A stretch of DNA of 64,000 nucleotides from Kineosporia sp. NBRC 101731 (lineage in GTDB: Bacteria; Actinomycetota; Actinomycetes; Actinomycetales; Kineosporiaceae). The position numbers and the translations under genes are program-made. Where the stretch lies: assembly GCF_030269305.1 (NCBI RefSeq), contig NZ_BSTC01000009.1:124001-188000 (forward strand), in the 5' to 3' direction. Of the stretch, positions 17,361-26,970 are shown piece after piece (positions within the stretch are counted from its first letter, which is position 1; the number at the start of each line of letters is the position of its first letter). The notes under the pieces were generated by a model. That model was given only the letters and a program-made list of their open reading frames with translations. It was not told the origin of the DNA and did no database searches.

Positions 17361-18881
17361 GTGGACGACGACGTGCTCCTGAGGATGCGTGGCATCGTCA
17401 AGGAGTTCCCCGGTGTGCGGGCTCTGGACGGTGTGGACCTCGATGTCACCGCCGGCCGGGTGCACTGCCTGCTGGGCCAGAACGGTGCCGGAAAGTCAAC
17501 CCTGATAAGAGTTCTCGCGGGCGCTCACACACCGGACGAGGGAACGCTCAGCTGGCGGGGGGAGGAGGTGCGGTTCTCCTCGCCGTCCTCGGCCATTCAC
17601 CGCGGCATCGCGACCATCTACCAGGAGCTCGACCTGGTGCCCGGGCTCTCGGTGGCCGACAACCTCTACCTCGGGCACGAGAACGCGGCCGCCGGGTTCG
17701 TGCGGCGTGGTGCCCAGGGTGATTCGGCCCAAGAGGTTTTGAAAAAGCTCGGCCATCCGGAGATTCCGGTGGGCCGGGAGGTCGGTCGGCTGTCGGCCGC
17801 GCAGCAGCAGATCGTCAGCCTGGCCCGGGCGCTGGCCCGGGACGCGCGGCTCATCGTGATGGACGAGCCGTCGGCCGTGCTGGCTCACGACGAGGTGGCG
17901 AACCTGTTCCGGGTGATGCGCGATCTGGTGGCCGAAGGGGTTGCGGTGGTCTATATCTCGCACCGTCTGGAGGAGATCCGGCAGATCGGTGACGAGGTCA
18001 CGGTGCTCAAGGACGGACGCACGGTGGCCAGTGGTCTTCCGGCCTCCAGTACGCCGACGCAACAGCTGGTCTCGCTGATGACGGGACGATCGGTGGAGTA
18101 TCTGTTCCCGTCGCGTCCCCGGCGCCCCGAGCATGATCATGAACAGGTGTTGCTGGGGGTTGAGAACCTCTCGCTGGAAGGGACGTTCGAAGACGTCTCG
18201 CTGACCGTGGCGCCGGGCGAGATCGTCGGTATCGCCGGGCTGGTCGGGGCGGGGCGGTCGGAGGTGCTGGAGACGATCTACGGGGCCCGCCGGCGGACGT
18301 CCGGTTCGGTGACGATGGGTGGGCGCGCGCTGCCGGCCGGCTCGGTGCGCGCGGCGGTGAAGGCGGGGATGGGCCTGGCCCCGGAGGAACGCAAGAGTCA
18401 GGCCTTGCTGCTCGGGGAGCCGATCGCCCGCAACGTGTCGCTGGCCTCGCTGCCGAGGATGACGAAAATCGTTCCGGGATGGCTGGACCGCCGACGTGAG
18501 AGGGCCACGGCGCAGGAGGCCACGCGGGAGCTCGAGGTCCGCCCCGCCGACGTCACCCGGGCTGTGCGGACCCTGTCCGGCGGCAACCAGCAGAAGGTGG
18601 TGCTGGCCCGCTGGCTGCTCGGCGACACCCGGCTGCTGCTGCTCGACGAACCGACGCGGGGCGTGGATGTGGGTGCCCGGTCGGAGATCTACGCCGTGAT
18701 CCGGCGCCTCGCGGACCAGGGGATGGGCGTTCTGCTCGTCTCCAGCGAGGTTCCGGAGGTGCTCGGGCTGGCCGACCGGGTGCTGGTCATGCGGGAGGGC
18801 CGGGTGGTGCACACCGCCCCGGCCGACGAACTCGACGAGCACCGTGTGCTCGACCTGGTGATGGAAGGAATCGTGGGATGA
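17361..18881 (+). CDS. Sugar ABC transporter ATP-binding protein (RbsA/MglA type, two cassettes)
   Basis: Energises monosaccharide import. The 506-residue protein starts at GTG 17361 with GAGGAGG 7 nt upstream; an in-frame ATG at 17277 lacks an RBS. The N-terminal cassette has Walker A GQNGAGKST, signature LSAAQQQIVSLARAL and Walker B LIVMDEPSAV. The C-terminal cassette has the degenerate P-loop GLVGAGRSE usual in this subfamily, signature LSGGNQQKVVLARWLL and LLLLDEPTRGVDVGARSEIY. Tandem cassettes in one chain are diagnostic for the CUT2 (ribose/galactose/xylose) class. Its stop overlaps the permease start by 4 bp (ATGA). Confidence 0.95.
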   Translation: MDDDVLLRMRGIVKEFPGVRALDGVDLDVTAGRVHCLLGQNGAGKSTLIRVLAGAHTPDEGTLSWRGEEVRFSSPSSAIHRGIATIYQELDLVPGLSVADNLYLGHENAAAGFVRRGAQGDSAQEVLKKLGHPEIPVGREVGRLSAAQQQIVSLARALARDARLIVMDEPSAVLAHDEVANLFRVMRDLVAEGVAVVYISHRLEEIRQIGDEVTVLKDGRTVASGLPASSTPTQQLVSLMTGRSVEYLFPSRPRRPEHDHEQVLLGVENLSLEGTFEDVSLTVAPGEIVGIAGLVGAGRSEVLETIYGARRRTSGSVTMGGRALPAGSVRAAVKAGMGLAPEERKSQALLLGEPIARNVSLASLPRMTKIVPGWLDRRRERATAQEATRELEVRPADVTRAVRTLSGGNQQKVVLARWLLGDTRLLLLDEPTRGVDVGARSEIYAVIRRLADQGMGVLLVSSEVPEVLGLADRVLVMREGRVVHTAPADELDEHRVLDLVMEGIVG

Positions 18882-19870
18882 GCGTCGAACAGTCCGCCGC
18901 ACCGACCGTCACGACCGGCGGCCCGACCGTACTGGCCCGGATGCGCGGTACCGAGATCCGCAACCTCGGGCTGGTGGCCGTGCTGGCCGTGCTCGTGGTC
19001 ATCGGGGCGATCACCAGCGAGAACTTCCTGACCGGCGACAATCTCGAGAACATCCTGGTGAGCTCGTCGGTGATCGGCGTGGTCACGGTCGGCGCCACGT
19101 TCGTCATCATCGGTGGGGGGATCGACCTCTCGGTCGGCGCGATCGTGGCCCTGGCCTCGGTCTGGGCCACCACCCTGGCCACCCAGTCGTACGGGCCGTG
19201 GATGATGGCGCTCTGCGCGATCCTGGTCGGTGCCGGGGCCGGTCTGGTCAACGGCCTGCTGATCTCCTACGGCCGGATGGTGCCCTTCATCGTCACGCTG
19301 GCGATGCTGGTCTCCGCCCGGGGTCTGGCCGCCCGCCTGGCCGACAATCGCACCCAGATCGTCACCCAGCAGCCGATCAAAGATCTGGCGACCACCGACG
19401 TCCTCGGGATCCCGCTCCTCGTCATCCTTCTCGCAGCTGTCGCCACGGTCGGCTGGGTGCTGCTGAACCGCACCACGTTCGGCCGCCGGGTGTTCGCGAT
19501 CGGGGGCAACACCGAGGCCGCCCGGCTGGCGGGCATCGACGTCCGGCGGAACACGGCACTGCTCTACGTGCTCTCCGGAACCTGCTGCGGCATAGCGGCG
19601 ATCATGCTGCTGGCCCGCACCACCACCGGCTCCAGCACCCACGGGAACCTCTACGAGCTCGACGCGATCGCGGCCGTGATCATCGGCGGCACGCTGCTCA
19701 GCGGGGGTCGTGGCACCCTGATCGGTTCCGTCCTCGGGGTGCTGGTGTTCACCACCATCACGAACATCTTCATCCTCAACAACCTGGCGACCGAGACCCA
19801 GAACATCGCCAAGGGGCTGATCATCGTGGCCGCGGTGCTGCTGCAGCGCCGGGCCAATCGCGAGAGTTAG
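18878..19870 (+). CDS. Sugar ABC transporter permease (RbsC family)
   Basis: A membrane channel subunit of 330 residues with about nine or ten hydrophobic helices, for example LGLVAVLAVLVVIGAITS and IGVVTVGATFVIIGGGIDLSVGAIVALASV. The GGIDLSVG segment is the family signature. The loop TTFGRRVFAIGGNTEAARLAGI is the region that contacts the ATPase in CUT2 permeases. Translationally coupled to the ATPase gene. A 521-bp gap separates it from the binding-protein gene, unusual inside such an operon and filled with inverted repeats. Confidence 0.94.
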   Translation: MSVEQSAAPTVTTGGPTVLARMRGTEIRNLGLVAVLAVLVVIGAITSENFLTGDNLENILVSSSVIGVVTVGATFVIIGGGIDLSVGAIVALASVWATTLATQSYGPWMMALCAILVGAGAGLVNGLLISYGRMVPFIVTLAMLVSARGLAARLADNRTQIVTQQPIKDLATTDVLGIPLLVILLAAVATVGWVLLNRTTFGRRVFAIGGNTEAARLAGIDVRRNTALLYVLSGTCCGIAAIMLLARTTTGSSTHGNLYELDAIAAVIIGGTLLSGGRGTLIGSVLGVLVFTTITNIFILNNLATETQNIAKGLIIVAAVLLQRRANRES

Positions 19871-20058
19871 CGCCGTGTCGGTGAACACGAACGAAGCCGA
19901 CGTGGGGCAATCTGTCCCCGACCCTTTCCGGCCCCCGGCCCGTTCCCACTCCCTCGCGACCTCGTCCTCGACCTTGACCTCGTCCTCCGGCCCGCTGTTG
20001 CCCGACAGCCTGCCGGGGTTGGCAGGGTCCTGGCCGGCCATGACAGGACCGCCGAAGT

Positions 20059-20108
20059 GTTGTGTACACCTGGTACATCCGGTACCGGATGTACCAGGTG
20101 TACACAAC
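20059..20108. repeat. Perfect 50-bp palindrome (candidate operator/cruciform)
   Basis: Every base from 20059 to 20083 is complementary to 20084-20108, with no loop; the centre is GGTACC (20081-20086). Each arm contains GTGTACAC and TGGTACA. It lies 284 bp before the start of the sugar-binding lipoprotein gene, in the 521-bp gap after the permease. Perfect symmetry suggests a dimeric-protein operator array or a recombination/cruciform site. A terminator is less likely because there is no loop and no T run. Confidence 0.85.
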
Positions 20109-20219
20109 GCAGACGGGTCCCCCCGGGAACGGCTCCCCGTTCTGGGCCTCGAACACCCGGGGGCCGAGGTTTCGGCACCGGTGTCCGCCGGATCCCACAC
20201 CCGTTCGGATCAGAGATGT

Positions 20220-20260
20220 CGTGTGCATTCGTTGGGGGCGGGGCGCACGGAATGCACACG
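20220..20260. repeat. 11-bp inverted repeat upstream of sugar-binding lipoprotein gene
   Basis: CGTGTGCATTC (20220-20230) is repeated inverted as GAATGCACACG (20250-20260) with a 19-bp spacer, about 130 bp before the gene start. It may be a regulator site for the downstream operon. The rest of the 19871-20391 gap shows no gene that I can support. Confidence 0.6.
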
Positions 20261-20391
20261 GTATGGGCGAACCGCTCCCGGCGGCGATAACAGGCTATGA
20301 AGCCTTGGCGCATCTGTCGTGGAACCGAAAAGTGCCGCGACAGATCGACTCTTGGCATCGTCCTCAATGGAGAAACAACCGGAGGTTCCCG

Positions 20392-21450
20392 ATGGACAGA
20401 TTCGCTCTCGACCGCAGACGCCTCTTCGTCGGATCGGGCCTGCTCGGCGCGGGGGCCCTGCTGGCCGCCTGCACGAGCAACGAACCCGCTGAGGCCGACT
20501 CGAAGGCTACGGCGCCGGCCAACAGCGGCAGTGGCAACGACGAGCCGGGTCAGGACGTGGTGATCGGGTTCAGCGCCCCCGCCGCCGACCACGGGTGGAT
20601 CGGGGCCATCACCACCAAGGCCGAGGAGGAAGCGAAGAAGTACGGCGACGTCGACTTCCAGGCCGTCGAGGGCAGTAATGACGTGAATCAGCAGATCTCC
20701 CAGGTGGAGACGCTGATCAGTCGGAAGGTCAATGTTCTGGTGATTCTTCCGTTCGACGGCAACGCGCTGACGGAGGTGGGCATCAAGGCGATGGAGGCCG
20801 GGATTCAGGTGATCAACCTGGACCGGGTGTTCTCCTCGCCGCGGGGTGCCCGCACCTGGATCGGTGGTGACAACTACGGAATGGGCGCGGCGGCCGGCTA
20901 TTACATTGCCCAGCAGCTCACGGCCAAGGGGGTGAAAGACCCGGTGATCGCCGAGGTGCAGGGCATCGCCGACCTGCCGCTCACCCAGGACCGCAGCAAG
21001 GGCTTCGAAGAGGCTCTCAAGACGGCCGGTTTCAAGGTCTCGAACCAGGTCAGCGCGCAGTTCACGGTGGAGTCGGGCCAGCAGGTCACGAGCAACCTGC
21101 TCCAGGCGGCACCGAAGATCGACGCGCTCTGGAACCACGACGACGACCAGGGCCTGGGGGTGCTGGCGGCGATCGACCAGGCGAACCGCGACGAGTTCAT
21201 CATGGTCGGGGGTGCCGGGTCGAAGAACATGATGGACCTGATCAAGGCCGACTCCGGGGTGATGAAGGCGACCGTGACCTACCCGCCGAGCATGGCCGCC
21301 TCGGCCGTGAAACTCGCCCGGCTGGTGGGGCAGGGCAAGGGGCTGAGCGACCTGGTGGAGCTCGGGGTACCCGCCTCGATCACGCTCACCAGCGAGACGA
21401 TCACCAAGGAGAACGTCGACGCGTACCTCCCGCTGGGATTCGAGTCCTGA
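20392..21450 (+). CDS. Sugar-binding lipoprotein of ABC transporter (RbsB-like, periplasmic-binding-protein type)
   Basis: Captures a monosaccharide outside the membrane and delivers it to the permease. The 352-residue protein starts at ATG 20392 with GGAGG 6 nt upstream; the frame stays open further upstream, but the palindrome lies there. The N-terminus has a twin-arginine-like run (DRRRLFVG, Arg8-Arg10) and the lipobox LAAC with Cys27, so it is probably a Tat-exported lipoprotein. The mature part has two RbsB-like lobes (DVVIGFSAPAADHGWIGAI, NVLVILPFDGNALTEVG, IQVINLDRVF, DALWNHDDDQGLGVLAAI). It starts a unit whose next gene overlaps by 1 bp. Confidence 0.92.
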   Translation: MDRFALDRRRLFVGSGLLGAGALLAACTSNEPAEADSKATAPANSGSGNDEPGQDVVIGFSAPAADHGWIGAITTKAEEEAKKYGDVDFQAVEGSNDVNQQISQVETLISRKVNVLVILPFDGNALTEVGIKAMEAGIQVINLDRVFSSPRGARTWIGGDNYGMGAAAGYYIAQQLTAKGVKDPVIAEVQGIADLPLTQDRSKGFEEALKTAGFKVSNQVSAQFTVESGQQVTSNLLQAAPKIDALWNHDDDQGLGVLAAIDQANRDEFIMVGGAGSKNMMDLIKADSGVMKATVTYPPSMAASAVKLARLVGQGKGLSDLVELGVPASITLTSETITKENVDAYLPLGFES

Positions 21451-22640
21451 TGGGGGAGGCGACCCTGGGCGTCGGGATGATCGGGTACGCCTTCATGGGT
21501 GCGGCCCATTCCCAGGCCTGGCGCTCGGCCGGTCACTTCTTCGACCTGCCGGTGAAGGCCCGGATGACCGCGGTCTGCGGCCGCGACCGGGACGCGACAC
21601 AGGCGGCGGCGACCAAGCTGGGCTGGGAGGGTGTGGAGACCGACTGGCGGGCGCTGATCGAGCGGGACGACATCCAGCTGATCGACATCTGCTCACCGGG
21701 CGACACCCACGCCGAGATCGCGATCGCGGCCCTGGCCGCGGGCAAGCACGTGCTCTGCGAGAAACCTCTGGCCAACACCGTGGCCGAGGCCGAGCTGATG
21801 GTCGAGGCGGCGCGGAAGGCCAGGGCGCACGGGGTGCGCTCGATGGTGGGCTTCAACTACCGCCGGGTGCCCGCGATCGCCCTGGCCCGCAAGCTGGTGG
21901 CCCAGGGGCGCCTGGGCGAGATCCGGCACGTCCGGGCGCAGTACCTGCAGGACTGGATCATCGATCCGCAGTTTCCCCTGGTCTGGCGGTTGCAGGCCGA
22001 GCGCGCCGGCAGCGGTGCGCTGGGCGACATCGGCGCGCACATCGTCGACGCCACGCAGTTCATCGTGGGTGACCATCTGGCCGGTGTTTCCGGGCTCACC
22101 GAGACGTTCGTGAAGGAGCGTCCGCTGCCGACCGCGTCCTCCGGCCTGTCGGGCGACGCCGGGGGCGACAAGGGTGCGGTAACGGTGGACGACGCGGCTC
22201 TGTTCATCGGTCGGTTCCGCGCCGGAGCCCTCGGGTCCTTCGAGGCCACCCGGTTCGCCGGTGGCCGCAAGAACGCCATCCGGATCGAGGTCAACGGCAG
22301 TCTCGGCAGCCTGGCCTTCGACTTCGAGGCGATGAACGAGCTGCACCTCTACGACGGCCGGTCGAACGCCGAGACCGGCGGCTTCACAAGGATTCTCGTG
22401 ACCGAGCCGGAGCACCCGTACCTGCGGGCGTGGTGGCCGCCCGGGCACCTGCTCGGCTACGAGCACTCCTTCACCCACGAGATCGCCGACCTGCTGACCG
22501 ATCTCGGGAACGGCACCGATCCCACCCCGTCGTTCGAGGACGGCCTCCAGGTGCAGCAGGTGCTGGCCGCGGTGACGGAATCGGCGGCCGCGAGCTCGCA
22601 CTGGCAGACCCTGCCGACCCCGACCCGGACCGCAGCCTGA
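21450..22640 (+). CDS. Gfo/Idh/MocA family NAD(P)-dependent sugar oxidoreductase
   Basis: Predicted cytosolic dehydrogenase oxidising a sugar or cyclitol hydroxyl. The protein has 396 residues. The N-terminal Rossmann domain starts GVGMIGYAFMGAAHS. The family lysine motif CEKPLANT lies around residue 102, and the C-terminal beta-sheet domain contains GDIGAHIVDATQFIVG with the conserved G-x-x-x-D-x-x-x-H/D pattern. The start overlaps the stop of the binding-protein gene (TGATG). With an importer, two isomerase-like TIM barrels and a PQQ-type dehydrogenase beside it, it is likely a step in catabolism of the imported sugar. The substrate cannot be read from sequence. Confidence 0.92.
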   Translation: MGEATLGVGMIGYAFMGAAHSQAWRSAGHFFDLPVKARMTAVCGRDRDATQAAATKLGWEGVETDWRALIERDDIQLIDICSPGDTHAEIAIAALAAGKHVLCEKPLANTVAEAELMVEAARKARAHGVRSMVGFNYRRVPAIALARKLVAQGRLGEIRHVRAQYLQDWIIDPQFPLVWRLQAERAGSGALGDIGAHIVDATQFIVGDHLAGVSGLTETFVKERPLPTASSGLSGDAGGDKGAVTVDDAALFIGRFRAGALGSFEATRFAGGRKNAIRIEVNGSLGSLAFDFEAMNELHLYDGRSNAETGGFTRILVTEPEHPYLRAWWPPGHLLGYEHSFTHEIADLLTDLGNGTDPTPSFEDGLQVQQVLAAVTESAAASSHWQTLPTPTRTAA

Positions 22641-22672
22641 GTTCCCGCCGGTGCTGGCACACCGGCGGGAAC
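22641..22672 (+). terminator. Intra-operon hairpin after Gfo/Idh/MocA gene
   Basis: A perfect 13-bp stem, 22641-22653 with 22660-22672, loop CTGGCA, directly after the stop codon. No T run follows, so it may be a 3'-end stabiliser or partial terminator rather than a full stop. Confidence 0.6.
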
Positions 22673-22746
22673 CCCTTACCAGAGAGGAGAAGCAGCACCG
22701 CCGCTTGGGAAGGATCCCCCTGACCGCTCCAGTCTAGGAGAACAGC

Positions 22747-23868
22747 ATGTTCGACGCACCATCGCAGAACGAGGCATCGGCCCTGGCCAGAGCACTGCGG
22801 CTGAACCGTCGTCAGCTCTTCGCCGCGAGTACCGGCGTTGCTGCCGCGGCGGCTGCCGTGACCCTACCCACCGGCTCCGCGGAGGCGTCCGTGAAGGGCA
22901 GAACCGGCAAGATCCCGAAGAGCAAGCGCGGCATCATCCTCTACACCGTCCGCGACGCGATCTCCCGCGACCCGGGTGCCTTCGTGGGCCCGTCCGGGTT
23001 CCAGGAGGTGTTCGCGGCCCTGGCGAAGATCGGCTACCAGCAGGTCGAGTTCGCCGGGTACACGCAGCACGCCAACGCCCCGGGCGGCGCTTCGCTGGAG
23101 TCCGTCGCCGGGGCCAGGCAGTTGCGGACATGGCTGGACGACAACGGTCTGCGGGCCCAGGGCAACCACGGGTTCATCCCGGCCTGGCCGCTCACCGCGG
23201 CCGACGAGGAGAAGTTCAAGCTGCACCTGGAGATCGCGAACATCCTGGGCATGCAGCACGTCGGCACCGGCGCGGACCCCACCAACAGCGCCTTCAAGGC
23301 CGACTGGGACCTGGCCGCGGAGAAGTGGAACGGCCTGGGGAAGATCGCGAGCCGGGCCGGGCTGAAGCTGTACACCCACAACCACGACGCGGCCTACAGC
23401 TTCCTGCTCGACCAGGGCCCGGCCGACGCGGCCGGGAACCCGACGCGCTCCAGCGGGATCCGGCGCCTGGAGTACTTCCTGAAGGTCACCGACCCGAAGT
23501 ATGTGTACCTGGAGATGGATGTGTTCTGGGCGCACGTGGCGCAGTACAAGTTCACCACCTACACGGCGGCGGACGGCTCGGCCCGCAAGGACGTGTTCGA
23601 CCCGGCCGCGACCGTGCTCTCGGCGAACTCCCGGTACCCGTTGTTCCACGCCAAGGACGGCGAACCCGACCTGGACGTGGCCAACGGCTACGACATCGTG
23701 CCGTTCGGCACCGGAAAGATCGACTACGAGCGGTTCTTCCGCCGCGTCGGGCGCACCGACACGCGTCACCCGATGGTGGAGCAGGACACGGCTCCCGGTG
23801 GCACGGCCGCGCCGGCGCAGTCGCTGCAGCACGCGCGGCTGGGTCTGCAGCACCTGGCGGAGCTCTGA
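22747..23868 (+). CDS. Tat-exported sugar phosphate isomerase/epimerase-like TIM-barrel protein
   Basis: Xylose-isomerase-like (AP endonuclease 2 family) TIM barrel of 373 residues. A twin-arginine signal is clear: NRRQLFAAS (Arg21-Arg22), a long Ala-rich hydrophobic core and a likely AEA cleavage near residue 47. The barrel begins RGIILYTVRDAI. Candidate metal ligands occur at barrel strand ends (GYQQVEFAGY, YTHNHDAAYSF, YVYLEMDVFW, LFHAKDG). The start is ATG 22747 with AGGAG 6 nt upstream. Tat export suggests a metal cofactor inserted before secretion and action outside the cytoplasm, unusual for this normally cytosolic fold. Overlaps the next gene by 1 bp. Confidence 0.88.
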   Translation: MFDAPSQNEASALARALRLNRRQLFAASTGVAAAAAAVTLPTGSAEASVKGRTGKIPKSKRGIILYTVRDAISRDPGAFVGPSGFQEVFAALAKIGYQQVEFAGYTQHANAPGGASLESVAGARQLRTWLDDNGLRAQGNHGFIPAWPLTAADEEKFKLHLEIANILGMQHVGTGADPTNSAFKADWDLAAEKWNGLGKIASRAGLKLYTHNHDAAYSFLLDQGPADAAGNPTRSSGIRRLEYFLKVTDPKYVYLEMDVFWAHVAQYKFTTYTAADGSARKDVFDPAATVLSANSRYPLFHAKDGEPDLDVANGYDIVPFGTGKIDYERFFRRVGRTDTRHPMVEQDTAPGGTAAPAQSLQHARLGLQHLAEL

Positions 23869-26800
23869 TGCGCCCGCTCAAGCTCTTCCTGGCCCTGGTG
23901 CTGGCCCTCGGTGCCCTGGTCGCGGCCCCCGCCGTGGCCTTCGCCCACCCTGGGCACGAGGGTGACGAAGACCCGCTGAACTGGGCCAACTACGAGAAGA
24001 TCACCCTGACCAAGGACATCGGCGAACCGATCGACATGGCCGTGCTGCCCGACGGCACGGTGCTGCACACGGCCCGCGACGGGGTGGTGCGCCTGACCGA
24101 CCCGGCGACCGGCGTGACCAGCCAGGCGGGCAAGTTCAACGTCTACAACAACTCCGAGGACGGGCTCCAGACCGTCACCCTGGACCCGGACTTCGCCGAG
24201 AACGGCTGGGTCTACTTCTACTACGCCCCGAAGGCGATGGACGCCCCGTACCCGGCGGCCACGCCCACCGGGAACTCGCCCAACACGCTGCCGCAGGGGC
24301 AGGACGCGTCGTACTGGGACCAGTGGAAGGGCTACAACCAGCTCTCCCGGGTGAAGTACGCCGACGGGGCCCTCGACCTGGCGTCCGAGCAGGTCATCAT
24401 CAAGGTCGAGGCGCAGCGCGGCCAGTGCTGCCACGTGGCCGGTGACGTCGACTTCGACGGCGACGGCAATCTCTACCTGGCCACCGGTGACAACACCCCG
24501 GCCAGTGCCCCGGGCGCTGACGGGTTCGCGCCGAACAACGACCGGCCCGGATACAACCCGGGCTTCGACTCCCGCCGGGGTGCGGGCAACACGAACGACC
24601 TGCGCGGCAAGATCCTGCGCATCAAGGTCGCGGCCGATGGTTCGTACACGATCCCGGAGGGCAACCTCTATCCGGAGGGCACGGCGAAGACCCGCCCGGA
24701 GATCTTCGTGCAGGGTGTGCGTAACCCGTTCCGGATCGACGTGGACGCGGACACGAACAGCGTCTCGTGGGGTGACTACGGCCCGGACGCCGGGGTCGCG
24801 AACGCCCAGCGGGGCCCGATGGGCTACGTCGAGTGGAACACCACGGGTATCGACCAGCCGATGAACTCGGGCTGGCCGTACTGCACGGCCGACAGCCGGA
24901 ACTACAACGAGTGGAATTTCGAGACCGCCACGCCCGGTGAGTTCTTCGACTGTGCCGCGGGCGCGGAGAACAACTCGCGCTGGAACACCGGCCTGGCCAC
25001 GCTGCCGCCGGCCACGGATGCCGACCTCTACTACGGGGACGACGCCGACGACCAGCCCTGGCCCGGGCTGACCGATTTCGACCCCCAGGGTGGCCAGGGG
25101 CCGATGGGAGGCCCGGTGTACCACTACGACGCCGACAACGCCTCGACCACGAAGTTCCCCGAGTACTGGGACGACAAGGCGTTCTTCGCCGAGTTCTCGC
25201 AGGACTACCTGGCGGCCTTCACGGTTGGTTGGCCGGACGGCCCGGTCTCCAAGATCGAGCATTTCCTGCCCAACGCCGACCTCACCACGAACGGGCAGCC
25301 GATCACCGACAGCCCGATCGACATCGAGTTCGGGCCGGACGGTTCGCTCTACGTACTCGACTACGGGGACGGCTTCTTCCGGGCCAACCCGGACGCCGGT
25401 CTCTACCGCATCGACTGGGCCCCGGGCAACAAGTCTCCGCAGGCCCACATCACCGCCGACCCGATCAGCAGCAGCAAGGCCCCGCTGACGGTCGAGTTCT
25501 CCGGCGCCGAGTCGGTCGACCCGGAGAGTGAAGACCTCACCTACGAGTGGGACTTCAACGCGGACGGCACGTTCGACGCGACCGGCGTGACCGCGTCGTA
25601 CACCTACCAGGAACTGGGTAGGTACACGCCCCGCCTGCGGGTCACCGACCCGGAGGGCAAGTACGGGCTGACCTCCACCAACATCAGCGTGGGTAACGTG
25701 GCGCCGACCGTCACGGTCACCACGCCGTCGAACGGGGCCTTCTTCACCTGGGGCGAGGGGGTGCCGTTCACCGTCACCACCAGTGATCCCGAGGACGGGG
25801 CGGCGACGGTGTGCTCCCGGGTCTCGTGGACGTTCGGGCTGGGTCACGACCGGCACGCCCATCCGTTGAGCCAGGGCACGGGTTGCACGTTCACCATCCC
25901 CACGCCGGCCGACGCGCAGGAGCACGGGGTCACGGAGAACATCTTCGGCGTGGTGGTCATCCGCTACACCGACGCCGGGGCGAACGGGGTGCCGGCCGCG
26001 ACCGGTGAGGTCTCGATGATCCTCAACCCCCGCGTGCAGCAGGCGGAATGGGCTGACGAACAGCAGGGCGTCGAGATCGTGGACGACGCGGGCGCCGGTG
26101 GGCTGCGGAAGGTCACCTCGCTCGACGCGGGCGACCATCTGGGCTGGGACCCGGTGAACCTGGCCGGGGTCAACTCGATCGCGGTGGCCTCGTCCGGATC
26201 CGGGACGCTGTCTTTCCGCTGGGGTACCCCCGACGCGACACCGTTCGCGAAGGTCACGGTGAACAGCGAGGAGATCGCCGAGAAGTCGGTCGGACTGGGA
26301 AGCAATACGCCGGAAGGGACGGGGAAACTCTACGTGACCTCGTCCGGTGGTGTGGTGCTGGACCAGCTGACCTTCTCCCCGGAGGAAGGGCCGGCCGACT
26401 CCACCCCACCGGAGGTGACCGTCACCGGGGTCCAGGCCGGTGCGTCCGTCGGTGACTCGAAAACCCTGACCCCGGTCTGGAAGGCGACCGACGACGGAGG
26501 CGTCGACACCGTCACCGGCACCCTGGACGGGGCAGCGATCAGCTCGGGGGACGAGATCGAGCTCTGGTCACTGGCCCTGGGTAAGCACACGCTGAGTGTG
26601 AAGGCCACGGACCAGGCCGGGAACACGGTGACGAAGACCGTGGAGTTCACCACGGTGACCTCGTTCGCGGACGTCAAGGCCCTGATCACCGCCTTCCGCA
26701 AGGACGGCAAGGTGACCAAGGCCGGGGCGGTGTTGCTCCAGGCCGAGCTGGAGACGGCCCGGCAGCTGGCCGTGGGGAAGAAGACGGTCAAGGCGGTGGC

Positions 26801-26915
26801 GGCGCTGAAGATCTTCGACGCCACGCTGACCAGGACCGTGGTGAAGGACGCGGACGCCCGCAAGACCCTGAAGCGTGACGCGGCCGATCTGATCAAGCAG
26901 GTGCAGAAGAAGTAA
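23868..26915 (+). CDS. Secreted PQQ-type sugar dehydrogenase with PKD, CBM-like and C-terminal FIMAH-like domains
   Basis: Large extracellular protein of 1015 residues; ATG 23868 overlaps the previous stop (TGATG). The Sec signal peptide ends at about residue 26 (AVAFA-HPG). Residues about 35-525 form a glucose/sorbosone dehydrogenase-type beta-propeller ([64 protein letters not shown]). A PKD domain follows (about 530-615, [15 protein letters not shown]), then a beta-sandwich/CBM6-like region, an Ig-like repeat (about 850-930) and a helical FIMAH-like C-terminus ([11 protein letters not shown]...). It probably oxidises a sugar or polysaccharide end outside the cell. Whether PQQ is really bound is not shown by sequence alone. 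Confidence 0.88.
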   Translation: MRPLKLFLALVLALGALVAAPAVAFAHPGHEGDEDPLNWANYEKITLTKDIGEPIDMAVLPDGTVLHTARDGVVRLTDPATGVTSQAGKFNVYNNSEDGLQTVTLDPDFAENGWVYFYYAPKAMDAPYPAATPTGNSPNTLPQGQDASYWDQWKGYNQLSRVKYADGALDLASEQVIIKVEAQRGQCCHVAGDVDFDGDGNLYLATGDNTPASAPGADGFAPNNDRPGYNPGFDSRRGAGNTNDLRGKILRIKVAADGSYTIPEGNLYPEGTAKTRPEIFVQGVRNPFRIDVDADTNSVSWGDYGPDAGVANAQRGPMGYVEWNTTGIDQPMNSGWPYCTADSRNYNEWNFETATPGEFFDCAAGAENNSRWNTGLATLPPATDADLYYGDDADDQPWPGLTDFDPQGGQGPMGGPVYHYDADNASTTKFPEYWDDKAFFAEFSQDYLAAFTVGWPDGPVSKIEHFLPNADLTTNGQPITDSPIDIEFGPDGSLYVLDYGDGFFRANPDAGLYRIDWAPGNKSPQAHITADPISSSKAPLTVEFSGAESVDPESEDLTYEWDFNADGTFDATGVTASYTYQELGRYTPRLRVTDPEGKYGLTSTNISVGNVAPTVTVTTPSNGAFFTWGEGVPFTVTTSDPEDGAATVCSRVSWTFGLGHDRHAHPLSQGTGCTFTIPTPADAQEHGVTENIFGVVVIRYTDAGANGVPAATGEVSMILNPRVQQAEWADEQQGVEIVDDAGAGGLRKVTSLDAGDHLGWDPVNLAGVNSIAVASSGSGTLSFRWGTPDATPFAKVTVNSEEIAEKSVGLGSNTPEGTGKLYVTSSGGVVLDQLTFSPEEGPADSTPPEVTVTGVQAGASVGDSKTLTPVWKATDDGGVDTVTGTLDGAAISSGDEIELWSLALGKHTLSVKATDQAGNTVTKTVEFTTVTSFADVKALITAFRKDGKVTKAGAVLLQAELETARQLAVGKKTVKAVAALKIFDATLTRTVVKDADARKTLKRDAADLIKQVQKK

Positions 26916-26922
26916 TCGCCGG

Positions 26923-26951
26923 TGCCCGGGCCCTCTCAGAGGGCCCGGGCA
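26923..26951 (+). terminator. Hairpin between dehydrogenase and second TIM-barrel gene
   Basis: A 12-bp perfect stem, 26923-26934 with 26940-26951, loop CTCAG, 7 nt after the stop codon. ATCTCG follows with no T run. The next gene begins 20 nt later, so read-through is possible. Confidence 0.6.
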
Positions 26952-26970
26952 TCTCGACGTGGGAGGCCAG

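Noticed and set aside
23130-23867. N-terminal extension of the PQQ dehydrogenase frame
   Set aside because: It lies out of frame within the Tat isomerase gene; the signal peptide starts at ATG 23868.
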